In this document: in pieces, positions 34,778 to 43,291 of the stretch
Layout: each line of letters begins with the position of its first letter
Numbering within the stretch: position 1 is the stretch's first letter
From: an uncultured Kordia sp.
Lineage (GTDB): Bacteria; Bacteroidota; Bacteroidia; Flavobacteriales; Flavobacteriaceae
Assembly (NCBI RefSeq): GCF_947489565.1
Contig: NZ_CANLEA010000018.1
Coordinates: 57,274 to 121,273 of the forward strand
Direction of reading: 5' to 3'
DNA length: 64,000 nucleotides
Program-made: the position numbers and the translations under genes
The notes under the pieces: generated by a model
What the model saw: the letters and a program-made list of their open reading frames with translations, nothing else
What the model was told of the DNA's origin: nothing
Database searches by the model: none

Positions 34778-36385
34778 TTAGAGTTCTAACACCAAAAATT
34801 CACCTGATAACGGTTGCAAATGTTCCACCAAAGTTGGCACCAACGTTTCTCCATATTCTAAGTACAATTCAGAGAAGTTGAGTCGTCGTTCTTGCAATGA
34901 GTTTCCTGGAAATAGCGCTTCACGTAGTTCTTCACTTCTTGCGACTTTGTCTTTTAGCACTCTTTTTTGTGCTTTTAGCAATCGTTTTTCCAAATGTTGC
35001 AAACCTTTGAGCTGCTTTTTTTCTTGTGCTGCTACTGCTCCTGTAAACGATTTGTCCGTTTGAGCTGCTAATTCATATAAGTGTTTGAATTGCTGTTGCA
35101 AGTGTTCTTTTTGTGATGAAAAATCAATTTCAATATCACTGAGTTCTTTTACTTTTTGAACGGCAAAACCATCTTTTTTTAGGAATACATCACGATTGGA
35201 GATGTTGAGCTTTGCCATTTTTTCCGATTGCTTCTGTGTTTTCACTACGACAGAATTTCGCAATAATAACATTGGAAACGTAACGTTTACCGCTTCAAAA
35301 TACGACTTTAATTCAAGCCAATACGCCAATTCTCCGCCTCCGCCAATGTAGCATAGGTTTGGCAAAATGATTTCTTGATATAAAGGACGTAATAGTGCAT
35401 TTGGTGAGAAACGTTCTGGATGTGTGTGTAATTCTTCTTTTATTTGATCTGAGTTCCATCTCACGGAAGTGTTATTCACCTTAAAAACACCATCGGTTTC
35501 AATAATGCGTTCGCGAATTCCGTCTTTTATGTAGAATAGATTGATTTCTCTTGGATTGATTTGAATTTTATACGAATTACTAACTTCCGTTAATTGTTGC
35601 GCCGTTTCTAACACTTTTTTGTGTGCCGTTTGCTGCATTAATTCGTTTTCCACAAACGGAATGAATAGTTGTTTTAATGCCACATCATTTCCGTCCACAA
35701 TTACCAAACCATAACGTTTGAACAATTCGTTGGCAATATAACGCGTAGCATCTGTGAGATTGTCATGTTTTACATATCCATCTTCAAAAAGTGCTTGCAA
35801 GTATTTTGCGTTGTTGCTGTTGCCTAATTCTTTTGAGAATACTTCTAATACTTCTGCCAATCCTTCCGTAGATAATTCGCCCACAGCGCCACTTGCCTCA
35901 CGATTCCAACGTATTTTTTTGTCTTTGAAATTGAAAAAACAGATTTCATCAAAATCATGATCTTCCGAAGCCATCCAATAGATAGGCACAAACTTATAGC
36001 TAGGATATTTTTCCTGTAAAGTTGTGGTAAGATTGATGGTAGAAATGATTTTGTATAAGAAGTATAACGGACCTGTAAAGAGATTCAATTGATGTCCTGT
36101 TGTAATCGTGAATGTATCTTCAGAAGCTAGTTTTTCAATGTTTTGCAGTGTTTTTTCTGAAGCAGCTACTTCTTTATATTGCGCTCGTAAAGCATTTACT
36201 AACACCGTTCTTTGTGAAGCATCTGTTAAGCGAGATTGTTGTTTTTCTTGAATTTGTTCTCCAAAGTTTTCCAATCTAGGAAAGCGGTGATAGAATGATT
36301 GTAATGCTGGGCTTTCAGCTAAATAATCACACATTAACGGAGAAAAGTATCCAGTTTCGTGATACGAAATACATTCAGTTGGCAT
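34778..36385 (-). CDS. bshC: Bacillithiol biosynthesis cysteine-adding enzyme BshC
   Basis: Cytoplasmic ligase that joins cysteine to glucosaminyl malate, the last step of bacillithiol synthesis. It is 535 residues, as in Firmicutes and Bacteroidota homologues. Conserved blocks include FTITTGHQLNLFTGPLYFLY at about residues 92-111, VPIYWMASEDHDFDEI, and NLCYIGGGGELAYW. A coiled coil lies in the last third (about 400-480). The start at 36385 is supported by a promoter 27 bases upstream. Confidence 0.93.
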   Translation of the reverse strand: MPTECISYHETGYFSPLMCDYLAESPALQSFYHRFPRLENFGEQIQEKQQSRLTDASQRTVLVNALRAQYKEVAASEKTLQNIEKLASEDTFTITTGHQLNLFTGPLYFLYKIISTINLTTTLQEKYPSYKFVPIYWMASEDHDFDEICFFNFKDKKIRWNREASGAVGELSTEGLAEVLEVFSKELGNSNNAKYLQALFEDGYVKHDNLTDATRYIANELFKRYGLVIVDGNDVALKQLFIPFVENELMQQTAHKKVLETAQQLTEVSNSYKIQINPREINLFYIKDGIRERIIETDGVFKVNNTSVRWNSDQIKEELHTHPERFSPNALLRPLYQEIILPNLCYIGGGGELAYWLELKSYFEAVNVTFPMLLLRNSVVVKTQKQSEKMAKLNISNRDVFLKKDGFAVQKVKELSDIEIDFSSQKEHLQQQFKHLYELAAQTDKSFTGAVAAQEKKQLKGLQHLEKRLLKAQKRVLKDKVARSEELREALFPGNSLQERRLNFSELYLEYGETLVPTLVEHLQPLSGEFLVLEL

Positions 36386-36411
36386 AGTTGGTCGTCAGGA
36401 TTTTAAAGTTG

Positions 36412-36419
36412 CAAAGATA
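36412..36419 (-). promoter_or_regulatory. -7 promoter element for bshC
   Basis: TATCTTTG on the minus strand matches TAnnTTTG, 26 bases before the bshC start. Confidence 0.5.
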
Positions 36420-36518
36420 TAGTTATTTAAAATGCTTTTTTCTCAAAATTTCGTTAAGATATTCTTTTTCAAAATTATATTAGTTAGCTTTGATGTCTAT
36501 CTTAACTTATCATTTGTA

Positions 36519-39002
36519 ATGAGACGACATATTTTTACTTTACTTTCATTTTTTATCATTTCAACCACCCTTTTTGCACAAAATATTCAATCTCCTAAAG
36601 AATTTTTAGGTTATGAATTGGGAACACGATTCACAAATCATTACCGTGTGGTCGATTATTATCAGTATTTAGCAAAAGCTTCCAATATGGTTCAATTGGA
36701 AGAGTATGGTAAAACTAATGAACATCGCTTATTGCAAGTTGCGTATGTTTCTACTGCTGAAAATTTAGGCAATTTGGAAAGTATTCGAACGAATCATTTG
36801 GCAAATGCAGGAATTGGAACTGCTGAAAGTACCGCAAATAAAGCAGTTGTTTGGTTGAGTTATAATGTACATGGAAATGAATCGTCGAGCACGGAAGCTT
36901 CCATGCAAACTATTTATGAGTTGATTACTTCCAAGAAAGCTTGGCTTCAAAATACCGTGGTAATCATTGATCCGTGTATCAATCCTGATGGACGCGATCG
37001 TTATGTGAATTGGTACAATCAAGTAGCAAGTGTTCCTTATAATAGCAATCAGAAAGCAAAAGAACATAACGAACCTTGGCCAGGCGGAAGACCAAATCAT
37101 TATTTGTTTGATTTGAATAGAGATTGGGCTTGGGCAACACAGGTAGAAACGCGTCAACGTTTGAAAGTTTATAATAAATGGTTGCCACATATTCACGTAG
37201 ATTTTCACGAACAAGGCATTAATGAACCGTATTATTTTGCGCCTGCTGCAGAACCGTTTCATGAAGTAATTACCGATTGGCAACGTAATTTCCAGATTCA
37301 GATTGGAAAGAATCATGCAGGTTATTTTGATAAAGAAGGTTGGCTGTATTTTACACGCGAACGTTTTGATTTGTTTTATCCGAGTTACGGAGATACGTAT
37401 CCGACTTTTAATGGTGCAATTGGAATGACTTATGAACAAGCTGGACACGGACGTGCTGGTTTAGGAATTATAAATGATGAAGGTGATTTGTTGACTTTGA
37501 AAGATAGAATTGCACACCATCACACTACAGGTTTATCTACAGTAGAGATTTCTTCACAGAATGCAGACAAGTTGAATTCTGAGTTCAAAAAGTATTTTGA
37601 CGACAAAGATTTTACGTATAAGAGTTATGTAATGGAAGGAAATCAAGATCGAATTAAAAAATTAACTACATTATTAGACAGACATGAAATTAAGTATGGT
37701 TTTTCATCCAATACAATCGTAAAAGGATATGATTATGAGAGTGATTCTCAGAAGTCAAATAAGGTTAATAATGCCTTAGTCGTTAGCACAAATCAACCAA
37801 AAGCCAAGATGGTCAAAGTATTGTTTGAACCAAACGCAAAATTGAGTGATTCTGTTACGTATGATATTACTGCGTGGAGCATTCCGTATGCATATGGATT
37901 GAAAACGACAGCTTCAAAAGCCTTAGTTTCTGCGACCAATTCTGGTACTGATTCTATTGTGTTTAATACGACAGATATGCTTTCTAAGAAAAAAACAGCT
38001 TATATCGCACATTGGAAAAGCATCAACAGTGCACATTTTTTAAGTCAATTATTACAACATGGATTGCGCGTACGATTTACGGAGAAACCGTTTTCTTATG
38101 AAGGAAAATCGTATGAAAGAGGTTCTTTAATCATTACGCGTAGTGATAATAAAAACATCCCTGATTTTGATAAAAAAGTAACTTCTATTGCAAATGATTC
38201 TCAAACAGTTATTCATTCAGTTTCTTCTGGATTTTCAGATAGTGGCGTTGATTTAGGTTCACCAGATGTGAAAGAAATTAAAATGCCTAAAGTTGCTGTG
38301 ATGTCTGGAAATGGAGCAAACTCTCTTGGTTTTGGAGAACTTTGGTACTTTTTTGAACAAGAATTAAATCTCTCTGTAACGAATATTGATGCTGCTAATT
38401 TTTCGGGAAGCACACTGAATTCTTTTAATATCTTGATTTTACCTGATGGAAATTACGGTAGTTTATTCAACAGTAATCAGTTGAAAACCTTGAAAAACTG
38501 GGTTTCTCGTGGTGGAAAAGTTATTGCCATGAAAGGTGCCTTGCGAACTTTTGCAGGGAAAGAAGGTTTCGGAATTGCGAACAAAGAACGTAAGGAAGAA
38601 ACTGAAGGCGGAATTGTTTCGTATGCAAAAAGTGAACGTCAAAACATTTCTAATTTTATTACTGGCGCCATTTTTAAAACCAAAGTAGATACTACACATC
38701 CACTCGCATTTGGTTATGACGATTCGTACTTTACCTTGAAATTAGGAAGTGATGCCTATGATTATTTGAAAGGCGGATATACGGTTGCGTATTTGGAAGA
38801 TAATAAGGTAATTTCTGGTTTTGCAGGTCATAAAGCCGTGAAGCATATTAAAAACACCTTAGTTTTTGGGGAATATAGAATCGGAAACGGAAGCATGATT
38901 TATATGGTAGATAATCCGATGTTTCGTGCGTTTTGGGAAAATGGAAAACTGTTTTTTGCCAATGCAATTTTTATGGTGAATAATAATTCGTTTGAACTTT
39001 AA
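36519..39002 (+). CDS. M14 family zinc carboxypeptidase
   Basis: An 827-residue secreted protein from ATG 36519 (signal to about FAQ); the frame is open to 36432. The M14 domain has the zinc motif HGNES in LSYNVHGNESSSTEA (His and Glu), the INPDGRDRYVNW substrate-binding segment, and HVDFHEQG with the third zinc His. TYEQAGHGRAG follows in the catalytic Glu region. The rest of the protein (about 400-820) is a second region with a class I amidotransferase-like fold (VAVMSGNGANSLGFGELWYF, NILILPDGNY). It cleaves C-terminal residues of peptides outside the cell or in the periplasm. Confidence 0.88.
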   Translation: MRRHIFTLLSFFIISTTLFAQNIQSPKEFLGYELGTRFTNHYRVVDYYQYLAKASNMVQLEEYGKTNEHRLLQVAYVSTAENLGNLESIRTNHLANAGIGTAESTANKAVVWLSYNVHGNESSSTEASMQTIYELITSKKAWLQNTVVIIDPCINPDGRDRYVNWYNQVASVPYNSNQKAKEHNEPWPGGRPNHYLFDLNRDWAWATQVETRQRLKVYNKWLPHIHVDFHEQGINEPYYFAPAAEPFHEVITDWQRNFQIQIGKNHAGYFDKEGWLYFTRERFDLFYPSYGDTYPTFNGAIGMTYEQAGHGRAGLGIINDEGDLLTLKDRIAHHHTTGLSTVEISSQNADKLNSEFKKYFDDKDFTYKSYVMEGNQDRIKKLTTLLDRHEIKYGFSSNTIVKGYDYESDSQKSNKVNNALVVSTNQPKAKMVKVLFEPNAKLSDSVTYDITAWSIPYAYGLKTTASKALVSATNSGTDSIVFNTTDMLSKKKTAYIAHWKSINSAHFLSQLLQHGLRVRFTEKPFSYEGKSYERGSLIITRSDNKNIPDFDKKVTSIANDSQTVIHSVSSGFSDSGVDLGSPDVKEIKMPKVAVMSGNGANSLGFGELWYFFEQELNLSVTNIDAANFSGSTLNSFNILILPDGNYGSLFNSNQLKTLKNWVSRGGKVIAMKGALRTFAGKEGFGIANKERKEETEGGIVSYAKSERQNISNFITGAIFKTKVDTTHPLAFGYDDSYFTLKLGSDAYDYLKGGYTVAYLEDNKVISGFAGHKAVKHIKNTLVFGEYRIGNGSMIYMVDNPMFRAFWENGKLFFANAIFMVNNNSFEL

Positions 39003-39072
39003 TTAGATACGCTTACGCTTTTAGACCGCTTCGCTGTTAGATGTTAGATCGCGCTGGAGCGCTGTTAGATTG
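39003..39072. repeat. TTAGA/GCGC degenerate repeat
   Basis: Contains GCTGTTAGATGTTAGATCGC and GCGCTGGAGCGC, close to the spacer at 21129-21215. Confidence 0.6.
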
Positions 39073-39077
39073 TTGAT

Positions 39078-39114
39078 TTGGGTCTTGGGTCTTGGGTCTT
39101 GGGTCTTGGGTCTT
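39078..39114. repeat. Tandem heptad array TTGGGTC x5
   Basis: Five perfect head-to-tail copies of TTGGGTC plus TT. Copy number is likely to vary between strains. Confidence 0.9.
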
Positions 39115-39120
39115 AAAATA

Positions 39121-39240
39121 TGTTTTTTGAAGTCAACTCAACATTTAAAATTTAAGATTTAACATAAAAAAGAAGCAGATTACTTCGTCGTAAACTCCTC
39201 GTAATGACGTTTGATACACTTTTACATTCAACATTTAAAA
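39121..39240. repeat. Direct repeat, copy 1
   Basis: About 120 bases starting TGTTTTTTGAAGTCAA and containing GAAGCAGATTACTTCGTCGT and GTAATGACGTTTGATACAC. Copy 2 starts 199 bases downstream and differs at only a few positions. Confidence 0.85.
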
Positions 39241-39319
39241 TTTTACATTTATCATTTCTAGATACTAATTTCTTAGCAGAAATTCACTCGATATGACGAT
39301 TGGTGATAAAGAGAATGAT

Positions 39320-39440
39320 TGTTTTTTGAAGTCAATTCAATATTTAAAATCTAAGATTTAACGTAAAAAAGAAGCAGATTACTTCGTCGTAAACTCCTCG
39401 TAATGACGTTTGATACACTTTTACATTCTACATTTAAAAT
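39320..39440. repeat. Direct repeat, copy 2
   Basis: Second copy of the unit at 39121-39240, ending a few bases from the rimO stop codon. Confidence 0.85.
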
Positions 39441-39443
39441 TTA

Positions 39444-40748
39444 TCATTTCAAAGGCTCACCATACAAATCAAAGTCAGCAGCTTCAATGATTTTCACTTC
39501 CACAAATTCACCTTGTTTTACGTAGAATTTTGCAGCATCAATTAAAACTTCGTTGTCTACATCTGGAGAATCGAATTCGGTACGACCTATAAAATAGTTT
39601 CCTTCTTTTCGGTCAATGATGCATTTAAAAGTTTGTCCAATCTTCTGTTGATTAAGTTCCCAAGAAATCTGTGATTGAATCTCCATAATTTGGTTTGCAC
39701 GATCTTGCTTCACTTCTTCCGGAACATCATCTTCCAATTTGTATGCATGCGTGTTTTCTTCATGTGAATACGTAAAACATCCCAAACGTTCGAAACGCAT
39801 TTCCTCTACCCAATTTTTAAGTGTTTGAAAATGTTCTTCCGTTTCTCCTGGATATCCAACAATTAATGTAGTACGAATGGTCATTTCTGGAACTGCAGCT
39901 CTGAATTCTTTCAACAATTTTGTCGTCTTCGCTTGATTGGTTCCACGACGCATTGATTTTAAGATATCATCTGCAATGTGTTGCAATGGAATGTCTAAAT
40001 AGTTACAGATTTTTGGTTCTTCATTCATTACTTCCAAAACATCCATTGGAAAACCTGCTGGAAACGCATAATGCAAACGAATCCATTCTATTCCTTCTAC
40101 TTTTGCTAAAGCACGTAATAATTCTGCTAAGTTTCTCTTTTTGTATAGATCTAAACCGTAATACGTTAAATCTTGTGCAATTAAGATAAGCTCTTTAACG
40201 CCTTTTGCTGCTAATTTTTCTGTTTCAGTTACTAATTCTTCAATTGGTTTCGATCTGTGTTTCCCTCTCATTAAAGGAATCGCACAAAAAGAACACGGAC
40301 GATCGCAACCTTCTGCAATTTTAAGATATGCATAGTTTTTGGGTGTTGTTGTAATTCGTTCACCAATCAACTCATGTTTGTAATCTGCGCCAAGTGCTTT
40401 TAATAATTGTGGCAATTGAGTTGTCCCAAAATATTGATCTACATCTGGAATTTCAGCTTCTAAGTCTGGCTTATAACGCTCACTCAAACAGCCTGTCACA
40501 AAGACCTTATCGACTTCACCATCTTCCTTCTTCTGAACATAATCTAAAATCGTGTTTACACTTTCTTCTTTGGCATTATTGATGAATCCACATGTATTGA
40601 TAACAACGATGTTTCCTTCTTCTTCATGTGCTACTTCTTTGCCATTTGCCTTCAGTTGTCCCATCAAAACTTCGGAATCATATACATTCTTAGAACACCC
40701 AAGTGTTACGACATTGATCTTATTTTTCTTTAAAGTCTTTGTTCTCAT
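39444..40748 (-). CDS. rimO: Ribosomal protein S12 methylthiotransferase RimO
   Basis: Radical SAM enzyme that puts a methylthio group on Asp 89 of ribosomal protein S12. The start at 40748 gives 434 residues (MRTKTLKKNKINVVTLGCSK); a TTG further upstream lies inside the promoter. The N-terminal MTTase domain has GCSKN, NTCGFI and TGCLSERY, with three cluster Cys. The radical SAM motif is CDRPCSFC at about residues 142-149. The C-terminal TRAM domain has FIGRTEFDSPDVDNEVLI. In Bacteroidota it usually follows ftsY; here ftsY is 11 kb away. Confidence 0.95.
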   Translation of the reverse strand: MRTKTLKKNKINVVTLGCSKNVYDSEVLMGQLKANGKEVAHEEEGNIVVINTCGFINNAKEESVNTILDYVQKKEDGEVDKVFVTGCLSERYKPDLEAEIPDVDQYFGTTQLPQLLKALGADYKHELIGERITTTPKNYAYLKIAEGCDRPCSFCAIPLMRGKHRSKPIEELVTETEKLAAKGVKELILIAQDLTYYGLDLYKKRNLAELLRALAKVEGIEWIRLHYAFPAGFPMDVLEVMNEEPKICNYLDIPLQHIADDILKSMRRGTNQAKTTKLLKEFRAAVPEMTIRTTLIVGYPGETEEHFQTLKNWVEEMRFERLGCFTYSHEENTHAYKLEDDVPEEVKQDRANQIMEIQSQISWELNQQKIGQTFKCIIDRKEGNYFIGRTEFDSPDVDNEVLIDAAKFYVKQGEFVEVKIIEAADFDLYGEPLK

Positions 40749-40766
40749 ATCAAAAAAATCAGTGGG

Positions 40767-40774
40767 CAAAGATA
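40767..40774 (-). promoter_or_regulatory. -7 promoter element for rimO
   Basis: TATCTTTG on the minus strand matches TAnnTTTG, 18 bases before the ATG at 40748. rimO therefore appears to have its own promoter. Confidence 0.5.
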
Positions 40775-40829
40775 CAATCTAATTTAAACCTTTGGCATTT
40801 TTATGAGTCTTAAAATGAAAATCTAAAAG

Positions 40830-41921
40830 ATGAATCGTCTACTTTTTTTTGTTCCACTCCTTTTTTTAGTATTATTTTTGAATTGTTCTTCGGAAGCTAC
40901 TGATGATATTCCATCAGAAGAAACACCTACTACTATTGATGATTCGTTGTATTTTCCGCCTTTAAATTCAAATACTTGGGAAACAAATTCTATGTCAACA
41001 TTGAATTGGAATGCAACTCAATTACAACCACTTTTAGACTATTTAGAAGAAAAAAACACCAAAAGCTTTATCATTTTACATAAAGGAAAAATAGTGGTTG
41101 AACATTATTTTGACGGACATACCGAAACCACTCCTTGGTATTGGGCTAGTGCAGGAAAAACGCTTACTACAGCCATTGCAGGAATTGCTCAGGAAGAAAA
41201 TCTCATCAACCTCAACGATAAAGTTTCTGATCATATTGGTACAAATTGGACCAGCGCAACTTTAGAAAAAGAAAACTTAATTACCTGTAAAGATTTGTTA
41301 TCCATGACTTCTGGTTTGGATGATAGTTTGGGAAGTGGCATTTCGCCAAGCGATTTGCAATACCTTTCGGATGCAGGAACACGTTGGGCATATCATGGCG
41401 TTTTTGTAAAAATACAAGATGTTATTGCAGCAGCAAGCAATCAGACTTGGGACAGTTATTTTGAAAATACATTGAAAACTCGAATTGGCATAACTGGCGC
41501 ATGGGTTCAAACTGGTAATGCAAATGTATATTGGAGTACAACTCGAAGTATGGCACGTTTTGGCTTGTTAATTGCTGCCAATGGAAAGTGGAATGACGCA
41601 CAAATTATTCCAGAAAGCTTTTTGAACGAAGCGACTTCTACTTCTCAAAACATCAATGAAGCATATGGATATTTATGGTGGTTAAATGGAAAATCGAGTT
41701 ATCGTTTGCCACAAACACAATTGGAGTTTAGCGGAGCATTGGTTCCTGCTGCTCCACAAGATATGTATTGCGCTTTGGGGAAAAACGATCAAAAAATATA
41801 TATTGTTCCGAGCAAAGATTTGGTGGTAATTCGTATGGGAAATGCTGCCGACGATGCTAATTTTGCACTTTCTAGTTTTGACAATGTCCTTTGGGAACAA
41901 ATTAATTTACTAATCGATTAA
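40830..41921 (+). CDS. Class C beta-lactamase-like serine hydrolase, lipoprotein
   Basis: A 363-residue lipoprotein (lipobox LFLNCSSE). The serine nucleophile motif SxxK is in WYWASAGKTLTTAIAG, and the YxN-like motif is at RWAYHG. The KLFEEL-type C-terminal block reads YGYLWWLNGKSSYRL. It belongs to the beta-lactamase/transpeptidase-like group of esterases and D-peptidases that often degrade small esters or peptides. The substrate is unknown. A hairpin terminator follows directly. Confidence 0.82.
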   Translation: MNRLLFFVPLLFLVLFLNCSSEATDDIPSEETPTTIDDSLYFPPLNSNTWETNSMSTLNWNATQLQPLLDYLEEKNTKSFIILHKGKIVVEHYFDGHTETTPWYWASAGKTLTTAIAGIAQEENLINLNDKVSDHIGTNWTSATLEKENLITCKDLLSMTSGLDDSLGSGISPSDLQYLSDAGTRWAYHGVFVKIQDVIAAASNQTWDSYFENTLKTRIGITGAWVQTGNANVYWSTTRSMARFGLLIAANGKWNDAQIIPESFLNEATSTSQNINEAYGYLWWLNGKSSYRLPQTQLEFSGALVPAAPQDMYCALGKNDQKIYIVPSKDLVVIRMGNAADDANFALSSFDNVLWEQINLLID

Positions 41922-41937
41922 CTTTATTTGAAAAATA

Positions 41938-41986
41938 AAAAAGCACACCACATTTCGACTTCGCTCAATGTACAGTGTGCTTTTTT
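41938..41986 (+). terminator. Terminator with an interspersed repeat in its loop
   Basis: Stem AAAAAGCACAC/GTGTGCTTTTT. The loop contains TTTCGACTTCGCTCAATGTA, a sequence related to 58610-58634. Confidence 0.7.
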
Positions 41987-42001
41987 AGGTTTTACTTATA
42001 T

Positions 42002-42304
42002 CTAGTTATGATAGATCGTGGTTTTATAATTTCCATCATATCTAAAATGTACTTCTCCTCTATGTCCGCAACTTGTTGTGAAATGTATTTTCCAAGTTCC
42101 TCCTTTATACAATTCTTTTCGAGTTATTTTGTAACTAGAACAGATTTTACTCAGTCTTTCTTCAGATTTCTTAACAGCTATTTGTTTTCCTTTTTGTGTT
42201 TTGTAATCTCGTATATCTTGTGTATGTCCTGGGTTTTGCGCCATCATTGACACACTAAAAAACAAGGTTACTAAAAGTCCTAAGAAAATTGGTTTTGATT
42301 TCAT
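42002..42304 (-). CDS. Small secreted protein of unknown function (100 aa)
   Basis: Start at ATG 42304 (signal MKSKPIFLGLLVTLFFSVSM, then MAQ). The mature part is basic with two Cys (SKICSSYK, TTSCGHRGEVHF). The end is GGTWKIHFTTSCGHRGEVHF and a Tyr/Thr-rich tail. No family is recognised. It converges on the serine hydrolase gene upstream. Confidence 0.55.
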   Translation of the reverse strand: MKSKPIFLGLLVTLFFSVSMMAQNPGHTQDIRDYKTQKGKQIAVKKSEERLSKICSSYKITRKELYKGGTWKIHFTTSCGHRGEVHFRYDGNYKTTIYHN

Positions 42305-42540
42305 AATGATATTATTTAAATGGTTAATGCTGAAATAGTTACCAATTAGCATGCCAAAAGGTAAATTACATTTTTTACAAAAACCTAATAATCAACACAA
42401 TACCAATATCTACAAGAGTTCAACGCATATTTTTTATTTTCAAAATTGAGTATACTTTTCCATTTTTGCTATAAAATAAAAAGAACTTCAGCATTATTTT
42501 GTTTCTTCGCAGTCATCATTTTTAGTAGACAATATACGTT

Positions 42541-43191
42541 TTGAAACAGCAGCATAACATACACATTTTTGGAATTAGCGGATTGGGTGCGGACAAACGT
42601 ATTTTTGATTTTTTGGCATTGAACTATGATTTTACTGCTATTGATTGGATTGATCCAATTCCCAAAGAAACCATTGCTTCGTATGCGCAACGACTGATTG
42701 ATCATTATGAGATAGACAAAAAACCAAATAGTGTTATTTTGGGCGTCAGTTTTGGCGGAATGATTGCTGCGGAAATGCATGAATTGCTGGAAACCAAGAA
42801 AACGTTTGTTATTTCTTCGGCCGCAAAAGTTCAAGAGCTTCCTAGAATATTTTCTATTGCTGGAAAATTGAAACTTATACGTTTGATTCCTAGTTTTTTC
42901 TTGAAACCGAATATTCATTTGGCAGCTTTTCTGTTTGGCACTAAACAGAAAAAACTACTAAAAGCCATTATTAAAGATACTGACACCCATTTTTTACGTT
43001 GGGGAATCACTGCGATTACTACTTGGAAAAAAGGTACAAGTGCTTCTGACATCATTACAATTCATGGAACTAAAGACAAAGTGATTCCCAAAAAAGGAGA
43101 AAAAACGTATGTTATTGAAAATGGCGGACATTTTATGATTGTTGATTTTGCTGATAAAATCAGTTCGATTCTAAATGAAGAAATTCAGTAA
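42541..43191 (+). CDS. Alpha/beta hydrolase
   Basis: A 216-residue cytoplasmic protein. No ATG fits the N-terminus, so TTG 42541 is the likely start (next codons KQQHNIHIFGISGLGADKR). The alpha/beta hydrolase triad is visible: Ser in GVSFGGMIAAEM, Asp in HGTKDKVIP, His in NGGHFMIVDF. The loop ISGLGADKRIFDF holds the oxyanion region. The substrate cannot be told. The TTG start is the only unusual feature. Confidence 0.75.
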   Translation: MKQQHNIHIFGISGLGADKRIFDFLALNYDFTAIDWIDPIPKETIASYAQRLIDHYEIDKKPNSVILGVSFGGMIAAEMHELLETKKTFVISSAAKVQELPRIFSIAGKLKLIRLIPSFFLKPNIHLAAFLFGTKQKKLLKAIIKDTDTHFLRWGITAITTWKKGTSASDIITIHGTKDKVIPKKGEKTYVIENGGHFMIVDFADKISSILNEEIQ

Positions 43192-43291
43192 ACTTAGTAC
43201 GTATCAAAAAATTTACTTATTAAATCCTTAACGATTTCTTATATATGTTTTCCGTGTTTAATCCGTATCTTACATACGAAAAACCAAGGCT

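Larger units (their letters stand above)
39003..39443. other. Repeat-rich spacer between the carboxypeptidase and rimO
   Basis: No gene. It holds, in order: a TTAGA/GCGC degenerate repeat (39003-39072), a heptad array (39078-39112), a duplicated unit of about 120 bases (39121-39240 and 39320-39440), and between the two copies an AAATTCACTCGATATGACG stretch like the inverted repeat near 63.9 kb. Confidence 0.7.

Noticed and set aside
36765..37448. 227-codon minus-strand ORF opposite the M14 carboxypeptidase
   Set aside because: It mirrors the coding strand of a clearly recognised peptidase with zinc motifs and has no independent support.
39078..39114. CRISPR-like array
   Set aside because: The five heptads are directly tandem with no spacers, and no cas genes are in the window.
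40830..41921. Acquired class C beta-lactamase resistance gene
   Set aside because: Only the general SxxK fold is seen; the lipoprotein form and neighbours fit an ordinary serine hydrolase.
42469..42918. 149-codon minus-strand ORF opposite the alpha/beta hydrolase
   Set aside because: Antisense to a protein with the complete Ser-Asp-His triad.
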